From the NCBI GenBank assembly GCA_017964785.1, contig JAGCRH010000046.1, positions 1 to 53,874 of the forward strand: 53,874 nt of DNA, given 5' to 3'. The notes beneath the pieces were generated by a model. That model had not been told where the DNA came from and did not search any database. It saw only the letters and a program-made list of their open reading frames with translations. Positions 41,912-50,073 of this stretch are shown piece by piece (the stretch's first letter is position 1; every line of letters begins with the position of its first letter). A program made the translations under genes and the position numbers. The DNA comes from Prevotella sp. Lineage in GTDB: Bacteria > Bacteroidota > Bacteroidia > Bacteroidales > Bacteroidaceae.

Positions 41912-42346
41912 ATGCGCCGAATAAATCTGATTGTGATTCACTGCTCTGCGACGCGAGTCACCCAAGAGTTCTCCGTCAAAGACTTGGAAGCCTGTCACCT
42001 GGCACGCGGCTACAAGACCATCGGGTATCACTACTACATCACGAAGGACGGCAAGGTACACCGTTGTCGCCCTGAAGAGATGGCAGGTGCCCACGCCCGT
42101 CGCTACAATGCCCATTCGATAGGCATCTGCTACGAGGGCGGCCTTGATGCCAACGGCGAAACCGACGATACGCGCACCCCGGCCCAGAAGCGGACTCTTG
42201 TGGCTCTGCTCCGCAGTCTGAAGGTGGATTATCCCGACGCACAGATCCTAGGTCACCGCGACCTCCCATGGGTAAAGAAAAGATGCCCATGTTTTGACGC
42301 GCGCTCGGAATATCACTCCCTTCAGCCCCTCGTGCTGGAACAGTAA
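41912..42346 (+). CDS. N-acetylmuramoyl-L-alanine amidase (Amidase_2/PGRP type)
   Basis: Zinc amidase cutting the bond between MurNAc and L-Ala in peptidoglycan. Start ATG 41912 (MRRINLIVIHCSATR) is chosen; the longer frame runs through the smalltalk gene. Zinc ligands fit His10 of VIHCSATR and His near 108 of ILGHRDLPWVKKRCPCF, with GYHYYITKDGKVHRCRP and GAHARRYNAHSIGICYEGG between. 144 residues, no signal peptide, like the phage-type amidases in this cassette. Followed by a strong terminator. Confidence 0.9.
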   Translation: MRRINLIVIHCSATRVTQEFSVKDLEACHLARGYKTIGYHYYITKDGKVHRCRPEEMAGAHARRYNAHSIGICYEGGLDANGETDDTRTPAQKRTLVALLRSLKVDYPDAQILGHRDLPWVKKRCPCFDARSEYHSLQPLVLEQ

Positions 42347-42350
42347 CATT

Positions 42351-42392
42351 AAAAAACCTATCACCGGGCCAGGCCCAAGTGATAGGTTTTTT
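42351..42392 (+). terminator. Terminator of the amidase module
   Basis: AAAAAACCTATCAC / GTGATAGGTTTTTT, a perfect 14-base stem with GGGCC-GGCCC inside the loop. Symmetrical A and T runs make it usable from both sides. Confidence 0.92.
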
Positions 42393-42447
42393 CTCAAAGA
42401 TTACACTTTCCGGCTCCAAGGCCTCAATCGTATTCCACACGCCCTTT

Positions 42448-42542
42448 GTCATCTCGACTAAGCATCCTCTCCTTCCCGTCATCTCGACTAAGCGCAGCGC
42501 ATGGAGAGATCTCTGAGATTTCTCGACTACGCTCGAAATGAC
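42448..42542. repeat. Bacteroidetes dispersed palindromic repeat
   Basis: GTCATCTCGACTAAGC appears at 42448-42463 and again at 42478, where it continues through GCAGCGCATGGAGAGATCTC to TTTCTCGACTACGCTCGAAA and TGAC. This is the familiar CGAGCGNAGTCGAGAAATC palindrome family of Bacteroidetes intergenic regions. Confidence 0.75.
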
Positions 42543-42603
42543 AAGGGGCGCCGCTCGCCTTGATCTCCCCATAACACTAATCGATGGTGGGGGCAAATTT
42601 TTA

Positions 42604-43035
42604 TTATTCAAATAAATCCTTGATCCTACCCTGTACCTCAGGACTCAACTTCACACCTTTGGCAATAAGTTGTAATCCAAACTCGTCAATCTGTCCTTCA
42701 AGACGATGTACTTTACCCTCCTTAATCAACTTGCCAAATTCAGAATCGCTGATTTCGATTACGTTGTTACAATTGATATATGTCTGTTCTTTAGTAAACT
42801 TATTGACCTCGTTCCGAGGAAACACTGGGAATGTATTCAAATCAAGACCTTTCAACTTTGCCAGACGAAAAGCCGTATCAGTTTGTGAAGAACATGTTGA
42901 AAAAAGGAGAATTTTGTTTTTCCTTTTGATACAGATATGAATATGCTCTTGGACACCGATTGGACAATCTACGGTAAAGAAATATTTATCTCCTTCTCCG
43001 ACAACTGCCCCCATCAATTCTATGGGTATATCCAT
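42604..43035 (-). CDS. Candidate toxin partner of a Panacea-domain protein
   Basis: 143 residues, unrecognised with certainty. The pattern GVQEHIHICIKRKNKILLFSTCSS...FPRNEVNKFTKEQTYINCNNVIEIS then FGKLIKEGKV...SPEVQGRIKDLF resembles MazF/PemK-like SH3-barrel toxins (short beta strands, then a C-terminal helix pair). It follows the Panacea-domain gene by 5 bases. Panacea-domain proteins neutralise many unrelated toxins encoded next to them, so this is a toxin candidate by position and weak fold resemblance. Confidence 0.55.
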   Translation of the reverse strand: MDIPIELMGAVVGEGDKYFFTVDCPIGVQEHIHICIKRKNKILLFSTCSSQTDTAFRLAKLKGLDLNTFPVFPRNEVNKFTKEQTYINCNNVIEISDSEFGKLIKEGKVHRLEGQIDEFGLQLIAKGVKLSPEVQGRIKDLFE

Positions 43036-43040
43036 ATCAA

Positions 43041-43622
43041 TTATACTCGATTATATTGATGATACAAATCCTGAGTTAACTCCAGAAGTTCATGACTATC
43101 ATCAAACAACCGACGTTCGTCCTCAGGAGCATCCTCAAAGAAATGGTCAAAGTCTATCTTATAGGAGTTTTTAGCGTCCTTATTTTCCAACATCTCCTTA
43201 TAGAAAGTCCATTCAGGGAACTTATGAGAAATTTCGGAGAGTTTCATGGCATCATATTGATTATACACTGCAAGAACTTTATCCAATGCTTCTAAATCTG
43301 ATTCTGAGAATTCCTTTAAATCGGGTTCTGCAATAGCTTTATATTGGTGATCGTCTAAGATCAGATACTTATTTTTGTATCCTTTTGGCTCCTTCAGTTT
43401 CGTTTTGGCATTCTCCAGAAGACACTTGGCATCAGATGGAACGATACCAAAAGGCATCGCATAATAGGCATCGCCAGTTATTGTTCTACCAGTCTGCCTC
43501 AAATGGTAACGGTCTGCCAACCATAAAAGCTTGTAGGCCTTCATGTTATCCAACATCTTATCGGGCTGATAGTTAGCCAGATAAACCAATGCTTGTACAA
43601 TTTTTCTAATATCCTTAGCCAT
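43041..43622 (-). CDS. Panacea-domain (DUF4065/SocA-like) antitoxin candidate
   Basis: 193 residues. Start ATG 43622 (MAKDIRKIVQALVYLANYQ) is chosen; an upstream TTG at 43634 sits on the -7 box. The Panacea pattern is clear: LDNMKAYKLLWLADRYHLRQTGRTITGDAYYAMPFGIVPSDAKCLL, in which (K)LLxLxDxxHL...G.T(I)xGxxYxAxxxGPVP is the family core. The middle and C-terminal helices (SDLEALDKVLAVYNQYDAMKLSEISHKFPEW) match the usual second half. First gene of a two-gene unit with its own promoter. Confidence 0.8.
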   Translation of the reverse strand: MAKDIRKIVQALVYLANYQPDKMLDNMKAYKLLWLADRYHLRQTGRTITGDAYYAMPFGIVPSDAKCLLENAKTKLKEPKGYKNKYLILDDHQYKAIAEPDLKEFSESDLEALDKVLAVYNQYDAMKLSEISHKFPEWTFYKEMLENKDAKNSYKIDFDHFFEDAPEDERRLFDDSHELLELTQDLYHQYNRV

Positions 43623-43631
43623 ATTCCGCTG

Positions 43632-43662
43632 CAAAGATACGATTAATTATCGAGATTACCAA
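43632..43662 (-). promoter_or_regulatory. Promoter of the Panacea toxin-antitoxin pair
   Basis: Minus strand: TTG (43662-43660), 20-base spacer, TATCTTTG (43639-43632). It decides the start at 43622 and indicates that the pair is transcribed separately from the large defence operon. Confidence 0.75.
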
Positions 43663-43694
43663 GTTTTTACCTTAAAAAAAGCATCTCTAAACTC

Positions 43695-43904
43695 CTATTG
43701 GTACTGATTCTTCCTCCTATACTGTTCCGTCAATTCCAAAAGTTTTCTAAACTTCTCTACCCTCTCCGGTTTCAACGTCCCAGCATTCATTACCTTTCTG
43801 TTTGCCTTCAGCCAGGTATAATAGGCACCTCTTTCCTCTGCATCATATTTAGAAGGATTCCGCTTATTGGTCTCAATAAACGTTACCACTTCATTATATC
43901 TCAT
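43695..43904 (-). CDS. Stand-alone helicase-associated-domain protein
   Basis: 69 residues: IETNKRNPSKYDAEERGAYY, then TWLKANRKVMNAGTLKPERVEKFRKLLEL. It matches the helicase-associated (HA) repeat usually found in several copies at the C-terminus of large Bacteroidetes helicases, here as a single unit (a basic NKRNPSK turn, WLKxNRKxMNxGxLxxERVEKFxxLLEL). Starts 34 bases after the gajB-like stop on the same strand, so it is probably the last gene of the defence operon. Could be a DNA-binding accessory to the helicase or a remnant. Confidence 0.6.
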   Translation of the reverse strand: MRYNEVVTFIETNKRNPSKYDAEERGAYYTWLKANRKVMNAGTLKPERVEKFRKLLELTEQYRRKNQYQ

Positions 43905-43938
43905 TTCTCATCTTTCATCCTGCGTCATACTATCACTT

Positions 43939-45651
43939 CTAATCAAAGCTTATAACATCTCCGAACCTATTCGTCAACATTGCCTTCTCTTTTTCTTCAA
44001 GTTCTGGTATATTGATAAACAATCTATTCCTTGCACGACTAGAGGCCACATAATAAAGCCTGTGGTCATCATCAACCTGTGCTAAATCCGTATTCAACAG
44101 GAAGCCTAATCCGACTTCTTTCTCTGGAAACACCAACAGCACATTATCAAACCCCAAACCTTTCGATTTATGAATGGTAATAAAGTACGTATTGTCATCC
44201 GTGTAATTCACACTCTTTGCATAATCTGCGTATGGTTTTTGATATGCTTCCAGTACACCACCTCTCGAAACCTTTGGGATATTTTCATCTATCTCTCTCA
44301 GTTTGTTTAGGAAATCAAGCAAAGTCCCATTACAGTATTCATCGTATGCCTTCAGCAAGGCATACATATTAACGATTGCTTTCTTTTTCTGATTGATGTG
44401 CTTCGTGTCCAGACGAAAACCTTTGGCAGTGTATTTGACAGCCTCGTCCATTATCAACTGGCGGGCATTCTCTATGCCAGTAATAACATTTACCACCATT
44501 CTTCGTCTGTCAGAATTAGAGTCAAATCCCGACAGATGACCAAGTAGATCCTCCTTTTTGCCATTTGCCTCTAACCCCAACTTCATCACATTGGCATCCT
44601 CATTTTTCCACGTCAGAGCATAAAGTTCTTCATCACCACAATGGTCCAAAGCCTTCTTGTACGCATCTACACTATTACCGCACACTATTGTAACCTTCTC
44701 AAACCGCTCTTCCCTCAAAGACTTTTGTTCCAAATCAGTTCTCAGTATGTTCAAGAAGTCAATAATGTTCTGTGTGCTTCTGTGGTTATCAGCAATTGTA
44801 AACGTCTTGATTCCCGGTGCCGTGAAATTGTCGATATTCGCAATGTCTGCCCCAGCAAAGGTATATATTGACTGTGCCTTATCGCCTATTAGCGTTATCT
44901 TACATCCTGCTTCTGCCAGTTTTGTAAACAGCCAGTGCTGGATGGAGGAGGAATCCTGATATTCATCTATTAACAGATAAGGGAACCTTGATACAAGGAG
45001 CCTTAAAATCCTTGGCTCTTTCTCTATTAGTTTATAGGTGAAATACAGCACGTCATCATGATGCATAATCCCTTTCTCGCTCCACACCTTTTTCTTGTAT
45101 GCCAGCACATATTTCTCACCAATGCCGTTTATTCTGGGATAATTGATTGCCTTCTGCAACTCAATGCCTTTCTTCGTCAATACCCATCTGTAGTCCTCGA
45201 CGGTTTGTTTCAGCTTATATGATTCATTAGCATACTTCAAAAGCATCCCCATCCTGTTAGCCTTCATCAAATCAGAAACGAAACCGTAACTTGAGATTAT
45301 CGTCTCGTCGTGTCCGTCCAATAGATCAATGGCAAACCCCTCTTCCTTTGCAATCAGATGGAAATAAGGTTTAATGATGTTCTTATAGAGAAAGCCGTGT
45401 ATAGTAGAAACCTCCAACCGGTTATTGTTTGCACCCACATGACTCAGTATATTTTCTGTAGCCTTGTTGGTATATGTAATGCATCCCACCTTTCTACTGA
45501 GTCCCAGGTCTTTGGCATTCGATAAGATATGCTTTATTTGACCGATAAGCCAATGTGTCTTACCCGCACCAGGACCGGCCAACACCTTTATACAAGTGTC
45601 GAAAGGCTGAACATCCTCGGAATGTATGGTTCCGTCTAACTTAACGCCCAT
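43939..45651 (-). CDS. gajB: GajB-like UvrD/Rep-type helicase
   Basis: Superfamily 1 helicase, the second subunit of Gabija-type anti-phage systems. Motifs: Walker A VLAGPGAGKTHWLI (residues 23-36), Ia GCITYTNKATENI, TIHGFLY, II YLLIDEYQDSSSIQHW, III ITLIGDKAQSIYTFAGADI, IV DNHRSTQNIIDFLN, V TIHKSKGLGFDNVLLVFPE and VI LYYVASSRARNRLFI. 570 residues, near the GajB length. Its first 16 bases overlap the end of the OLD nuclease gene, the order and coupling expected for gajA-gajB. It sits in a longer operon behind a retron. Confidence 0.82.
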   Translation of the reverse strand: MGVKLDGTIHSEDVQPFDTCIKVLAGPGAGKTHWLIGQIKHILSNAKDLGLSRKVGCITYTNKATENILSHVGANNNRLEVSTIHGFLYKNIIKPYFHLIAKEEGFAIDLLDGHDETIISSYGFVSDLMKANRMGMLLKYANESYKLKQTVEDYRWVLTKKGIELQKAINYPRINGIGEKYVLAYKKKVWSEKGIMHHDDVLYFTYKLIEKEPRILRLLVSRFPYLLIDEYQDSSSIQHWLFTKLAEAGCKITLIGDKAQSIYTFAGADIANIDNFTAPGIKTFTIADNHRSTQNIIDFLNILRTDLEQKSLREERFEKVTIVCGNSVDAYKKALDHCGDEELYALTWKNEDANVMKLGLEANGKKEDLLGHLSGFDSNSDRRRMVVNVITGIENARQLIMDEAVKYTAKGFRLDTKHINQKKKAIVNMYALLKAYDEYCNGTLLDFLNKLREIDENIPKVSRGGVLEAYQKPYADYAKSVNYTDDNTYFITIHKSKGLGFDNVLLVFPEKEVGLGFLLNTDLAQVDDDHRLYYVASSRARNRLFINIPELEEKEKAMLTNRFGDVISFD

Positions 45652-47564
45652 TCTATAGCTTTTTTGATGTAAGGAGGCACATTGAACTTTTCTCTTTCTG
45701 CTTCCGGCAAATCCATAATGGCATTCGATAGCTCCAACGCATTCACACCTTTTGAAACCGACTCCAGATAGCGACTTGCAATTGAAACCTTATCAGCATT
45801 TTCAGCTTCCATCATCTTTTTCAACTCATCCGTATTCCTCAATGATGGAACACGAAGAACCTTATTGGTGGGATTATTCAAAGCTATCTCATACTCCAGG
45901 GTACAACCGTCCTCGTTCTGGCTGAAATAACGGATATTCTTATGAGCCTCATACTTCTTAACCAACGACTCCGAATTATTACTATACTCATACTTGGCGG
46001 TATCAGCATTATATTCACTTGGCGTGCATGACTCAAACCGTGCGTTAGCCTTTCCCTTTTCTTTTCTCACAGGATCTCTATCAGTAATACAAGCCACTTT
46101 CAAAGTCAATGCATCCGGGTTGGTACTATCGTATATCTTAAGGAAGTTATCAAAATAGCGGCCTCCAATGTTGATCACAACGATATGCTTCTTCAACCAC
46201 TTGTCATACATTCCCAAAAGTCTGGCAAAGACAGGTAGCAATACCTGCTCTGCAATACCCTCCACAAAAATGACTCCACCCGCAAACAACATATCTGCAC
46301 GAGTAGCATCCAAATAGCGTTGGATAAATTTCTTGGCGGGTTCATCTTTCGCAAACACCTTTTTTGGAGAATACACCTTTACTGCGCCATCCTCCAATCT
46401 ATGCAGACAGCATAGTTCATCCAGTTTCACACTTGCAACCAAACTGGGTGAGTGTGAAGTAACGAACACCTGTTTGACATGTTTGTCCACTATGTTGTTT
46501 CTGAGAAACTCCAAAAACTGATACTGCATTTGCGGATGCAAATGCGCCTCCGGCTCTTCTATGGCCAATACAGAGAATGCTTTTACATTCGAACTTCCCA
46601 TAAAGTCAACCTTGGCGTTCGACTGCATCTTGGCCAGCAATAGGGATATATAGATAAGATTGTTATACCCAAGTCCATTCAATGCCACAGGTAATTTTTC
46701 ACCTTTACCGTCGCCAACCAACAAATCCAGAACAGCAAGCAAATCTCCTTCCGTGACATCACCTTCCAGATTGAGTTTGTTGTTCGAGAATAAAGCACCC
46801 GTTCTGTTGGCATATTCAACGATGTTGTCCTTTCCAGCATTGATTCTCTTGACGAGTTTCTCAATAACATCGTGTGTGTCTGTCATAAACGTCTGATGCC
46901 TTTCTGCGACTTTATCTTCCCTATCCTTATCCTCATTTAAGTCGTAGTCCAAGAAATAGCGTAAGACATCTTTCAAGAGCGCTGCTCGCCCGCCATATAT
47001 TTCGTCCTCCACGTTGCGCAATGCATTCACAAACTCAAAATCTATCTTTTTGAGGTCTTCTCCCTGTGCCTGGTTTTGAGCAGAAACAGGACCACCATAG
47101 ATTGTATGCGTGTACTTACGAATATACTTGTCTTCAACAACTTTAAAGAGCGAGTATTTGTCCGTTACATCCGCTACGTCCTTTTTGTATTTATCTACCT
47201 CCGTCTGAGGCAAACCATACACGTATGTCAAGCAAGATTCAAGCAGGGGTGATGTTTGAACCGCATAGTTAGTAAACAGTGCCACATCATCAGACATTCC
47301 TTCTTCCTTCTGCTCCTTGATAAACACAGACACCTTCACAGAAGGAGGATTATCTTTTAGCCCTTGCTGGTCTTCCTTCTGGCAAAAGTCCCATGCGCTG
47401 AGGTTTTTCTGCGAGCCATATTCCAATACCAGCCTAAGAGCATCCATAATTGTACTCTTGCCACCATTGTTATGCCCAATTATGACATTCAATCCTTCCT
47501 GAAATTCTATTTCAGAATGCTTGAATCCCCGAAATCCATCTATGATAATTCTCGAAATATACAT
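45636..47564 (-). CDS. gajA: GajA-like OLD-family ATPase/TOPRIM endonuclease
   Basis: OLD-family nuclease. ABC-type ATPase domain: GLNVIIGHNNGGKSTIMDALRLVLEYG (Walker A at residues 30-38) and FSVLAIEEPEAHLHPQMQYQFLEFLR (Walker B), with HSPSLVASVKLDELC as H-loop. The TOPRIM domain follows: GGVIFVEGIAEQVLLPVFARLLG gives the conserved Glu, and VACITDRDPVRKE the DxD pair. 642 residues. In Gabija, GajA nicks or cuts DNA when nucleotides fall, with GajB downstream; this pair has the same order. Starts 12 bases after the reverse transcriptase stop. Confidence 0.83.
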   Translation of the reverse strand: MYISRIIIDGFRGFKHSEIEFQEGLNVIIGHNNGGKSTIMDALRLVLEYGSQKNLSAWDFCQKEDQQGLKDNPPSVKVSVFIKEQKEEGMSDDVALFTNYAVQTSPLLESCLTYVYGLPQTEVDKYKKDVADVTDKYSLFKVVEDKYIRKYTHTIYGGPVSAQNQAQGEDLKKIDFEFVNALRNVEDEIYGGRAALLKDVLRYFLDYDLNEDKDREDKVAERHQTFMTDTHDVIEKLVKRINAGKDNIVEYANRTGALFSNNKLNLEGDVTEGDLLAVLDLLVGDGKGEKLPVALNGLGYNNLIYISLLLAKMQSNAKVDFMGSSNVKAFSVLAIEEPEAHLHPQMQYQFLEFLRNNIVDKHVKQVFVTSHSPSLVASVKLDELCCLHRLEDGAVKVYSPKKVFAKDEPAKKFIQRYLDATRADMLFAGGVIFVEGIAEQVLLPVFARLLGMYDKWLKKHIVVINIGGRYFDNFLKIYDSTNPDALTLKVACITDRDPVRKEKGKANARFESCTPSEYNADTAKYEYSNNSESLVKKYEAHKNIRYFSQNEDGCTLEYEIALNNPTNKVLRVPSLRNTDELKKMMEAENADKVSIASRYLESVSKGVNALELSNAIMDLPEAEREKFNVPPYIKKAIEWALS

Positions 47565-47576
47565 ATCTTCAATCTG

Positions 47577-48620
47577 TTACACCAACCAATTTAATTCATT
47601 AAACTGCTCCAGCATCTTGTTTCCACAAGCAGGATCAATCTGTCTGATAAACATAATCCGCCCTCTCAGCCAGTCTTTATACAGTCCCTTGTCTGTTCCC
47701 ATATTGTGATAATGCTCATAAACACCAAACCTCTTACAAAAGTATAGTTCCCTCCACACTTCTTTCCTGTATTTCTTCGGCACATGCACACCATCAGTTA
47801 CAGTCAGTCCCGTCACTTCTTTCTTGTAACCCCTGCCACGAACTTTGGTCTTTTGTCGGTTGACAATAAACCCATGCTTGAATACAATGGCATACAATTC
47901 CTTCAACGGCGGCATTTCCACATCCAGATTAGCCGAGAATGTTAAATCATCAGCATACCTTGTGTAGGTAATCCCGCGCTCCTTGCAGTACTCCAGCATC
48001 GCCTTATCCATCTTGGCAGCTATAAGGTTCGACAGCATCGGGCTTGTCGGAGCCCCCTGCGGCAGTCTCGATTTCAACGTACACAATGCAGTAAGTGTTT
48101 TTGTCACCTCTTCTTCATAGCCCAACGAATCAAAATAGTCCTTCACCATATCCAAGGTCACGGCATGAAAGAAGTTCTTTAAATCCAAATTGATAATCCA
48201 GTCGTGTCCGGAATGAGGCATTGCATTCGTCAATATGCCTCGGGCCCTGTCGTTTTCAGTTAGCACTGGTACAAAGCCATGCACACAATTTTGCAGTGAC
48301 TTATCCCTACAGAGTATATTCACGTATATCCACCGCTGTACATTCTTCAGCAGATAGTCTGGCGCCTCTATCCTTCTTTTCCCACCCGATTTCTTTTTGA
48401 TATCGTATTCTTGATAATGGCTTTCCACATTGGCTACGATGCCCTGGAGTTGTTTGGCCAGGCATTTCAAGTAAGAAGCCAAATGTAGGAAGTCAAAGAT
48501 CACAGGCATATTACGCTCATGCAGCTTTCCTGCATATTCCAGACACTGCACAATGTATTCATCAGAGTGTTTCTCCTCCAATGCTTGTTCTTTGAAAAGA
48601 GACTCCCAGGTTTCTGTCAT
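47577..48620 (-). CDS. Retron reverse transcriptase
   Basis: Group of bacterial retron RTs. Motifs in order: KKKSGGKRRIEAP near residue 80, region X as NAMPH (132-136, the NAxxH signature of retrons), INLDLKNFFHAV (motif A, 143-153), LPQGAPTSPMLSNLI (186-200), RYADDLTFSA (catalytic YADD 222-225), KHGFIVNRQKTKV (motif D), and VTG (269-271, the region Y triplet). 347 residues. No fused effector domain. A foldable msr-msd lies immediately upstream and its a2 arm overlaps the ATG. It would copy that RNA to msDNA. Not a diversity-generating or group II intron RT: no maturase or target-repeat features seen. Confidence 0.92.
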   Translation of the reverse strand: MTETWESLFKEQALEEKHSDEYIVQCLEYAGKLHERNMPVIFDFLHLASYLKCLAKQLQGIVANVESHYQEYDIKKKSGGKRRIEAPDYLLKNVQRWIYVNILCRDKSLQNCVHGFVPVLTENDRARGILTNAMPHSGHDWIINLDLKNFFHAVTLDMVKDYFDSLGYEEEVTKTLTALCTLKSRLPQGAPTSPMLSNLIAAKMDKAMLEYCKERGITYTRYADDLTFSANLDVEMPPLKELYAIVFKHGFIVNRQKTKVRGRGYKKEVTGLTVTDGVHVPKKYRKEVWRELYFCKRFGVYEHYHNMGTDKGLYKDWLRGRIMFIRQIDPACGNKMLEQFNELNWLV

Positions 48621-48773
48621 AGCCTTTTACGTTCTTGTCACTTTAGTGACGAGTCGGAACAAACTTGTTTTGTTTCGACCCATCAGTGTAATGGTGTTTT
48701 AATTTCAGTATAGTCCACGAGACATACCGGCAAAGAGTGTTTCATCTTCACTGTAAGCTAAAATTCTATGACA
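48615..48773 (-). ncRNA. Retron msr-msd RNA
   Basis: Between the phosphoribosyltransferase and RT genes. Arms a1 TGTCATAG-AA-TTTTA (48773-48759) and a2 TAAAA-GG-CTATGACA (48629-48615) pair over 13 bases with one AA/GG internal mismatch. Guanosine 48758, directly after a1 in the TTAGC context, fits the branch residue. The msr part carries a hairpin GTAT-GTC, loop TCGTG, GAC-t-ATAC (48727-48708) and a weaker AGTG/CACT pair before it. The msd is a long stem: TGATGGGTCGAAACAAA (48685-48669), loop ACAAG, TTTGTTCCGACTCGTCA (48663-48647), 16 of 17 positions paired counting two G-T. a1 covers the upstream stop codon and a2 the RT start codon. Confidence 0.85.
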
Positions 48774-50073
48774 TTCCCCTGAAAGTCTCTGGTATATACA
48801 TATAGTCTCTGTCATCGACCACTTTAACTTCAAGATCTTCTTTATTCTCTATTCTGAATATCTTGACCGCCTCTTCCAGTGCCTTGCTTGCATCGGCAGT
48901 CGGCTTGTGCTTGTCATCCCATAAACCCAACTTTTCTCCTTCTTCAAACAGAACCGACATATCATCGTGAGTCAGTCCCATGTCGTTTGCAATGACCGTC
49001 TCCGGCAAATGGCTCTCAAGGCATCTCAACAGGTAGGTCAGTTTCACATTCTTGTCTTCTATTACGCTTTTCCAGTCAGGGTCATCAAGATCCACACCAA
49101 AGTACTGCGACAGTTTGAACACCCACCTGTTATTATCCATGCGTTTGATGAATGCCATGTTCTGCTTCTTCATCTGGTTCCTCGCTATCAGCGGCTGCCA
49201 GTACTTCGTCACCCCTTCTTCTTCATACTCATCCACCCAGACAATTGGCAGTGTATTGTTCGGAATGGCATGGGCAAACATCAGCAAAGCTTGCGAGTTT
49301 GAATATCCAAGTTCTCTTCCCTTACAAATCCTTGCTCCATACTTATAGCAGAATTCCCTTACCTGCCTCATCTTAAGGTAGCCCCCAAATAGTGATTTCC
49401 CCTTATCAAAAGCATGATGCCGTTCTTCCCCATAAATGGCCATAAAAGGATAAGCCTTTTCCAGCCTTGCTTTCCCCTTGTCCATCAAGAAACAACTTAG
49501 CAACACCGTTTTATACGATGTCCCATCTTTTACTATATGACCTATAGTCCATTCGTTAGGTTTTTCTTCCTTTGCCCCGTCCTTCTTAATTTTTGTTATA
49601 GTTGGACTGACCGCCGACATGAATGTATCCCCCGAGCCAATGATGTCATCCAGAAATATCAGCACATCCGTCACCCCCAAGTCTGCCACCTTCACCTCTT
49701 TCGGATGCCCGTAATAGACAATCTTCCCTATGTGAGGATACGATGGCTGTTTAAACAAGTTCTTAACAAGATATTGTATCACATATCCGCTCTTCCCTGG
49801 ACGGCCTAACGGCACAAAGTGCAGATTAACTCCCTTATTTACCGCTTCCCAAGCATCCTGTATAATATCATGCAATTTGCTTGCAAGTATCCCTAATAAA
49901 TCCTCTTCCCTATAGTATTCCAACCGTTCGAATACAGACACGGCCAACTCCAACTCGTCATCATCAAAGTTGTCGAGCCATCGGTACACATCATACAGAT
50001 CCAGTCTATCATAAAACCGGTATCTTATGGTATCCATTATCCGTTTCTGCAGTTCTTCAGATGGAATTCTCAT
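48766..50073 (-). CDS. Retron-associated phosphoribosyltransferase-like protein with winged helix
   Basis: 435 residues. N-terminal helical part (KRIMDTIRYRFYDRLDLYDVYRWLDNFDDDELELAVSVFERLEYY) of the kind seen in PRTase/winged-helix retron proteins. The PRTase core has HFVPLGRPGKSG near residue 86 and the PRPP-binding signature DVLIFLDDIIGSGDTF (136-151). The C-terminus (LRCLESHLPETVIANDMGLTHDDMSVLFEEGEKLGLWDD) looks like a winged helix. PRTase-winged-helix proteins mark type III retrons. Starts by overlapping the HNH gene (4 bases, ATGA); the stop codon lies inside the msr a1 arm. Catalysis on PRPP is not certain; members may act as nucleotide-binding effectors. Confidence 0.75.
   Translation of the reverse strand: MRIPSEELQKRIMDTIRYRFYDRLDLYDVYRWLDNFDDDELELAVSVFERLEYYREEDLLGILASKLHDIIQDAWEAVNKGVNLHFVPLGRPGKSGYVIQYLVKNLFKQPSYPHIGKIVYYGHPKEVKVADLGVTDVLIFLDDIIGSGDTFMSAVSPTITKIKKDGAKEEKPNEWTIGHIVKDGTSYKTVLLSCFLMDKGKARLEKAYPFMAIYGEERHHAFDKGKSLFGGYLKMRQVREFCYKYGARICKGRELGYSNSQALLMFAHAIPNNTLPIVWVDEYEEEGVTKYWQPLIARNQMKKQNMAFIKRMDNNRWVFKLSQYFGVDLDDPDWKSVIEDKNVKLTYLLRCLESHLPETVIANDMGLTHDDMSVLFEEGEKLGLWDDKHKPTADASKALEEAVKIFRIENKEDLEVKVVDDRDYMYIPETFRGMS

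Noticed and set aside
47577-48620. Diversity-generating retroelement or group II intron RT
   Set aside because: NAMPH and VTG signatures and an adjacent foldable msr-msd point to a retron; no template/variable repeats or intron ends were seen.
48706-48765. Reading frame ECHRILAYSEDETLFAGMSRGLY after the PRTase gene, as a frameshifted C-terminus
   Set aside because: It looks protein-like but is only about 20 codons, and the same bases are explained by the a1 arm and msr hairpin. The PRTase frame ends cleanly.
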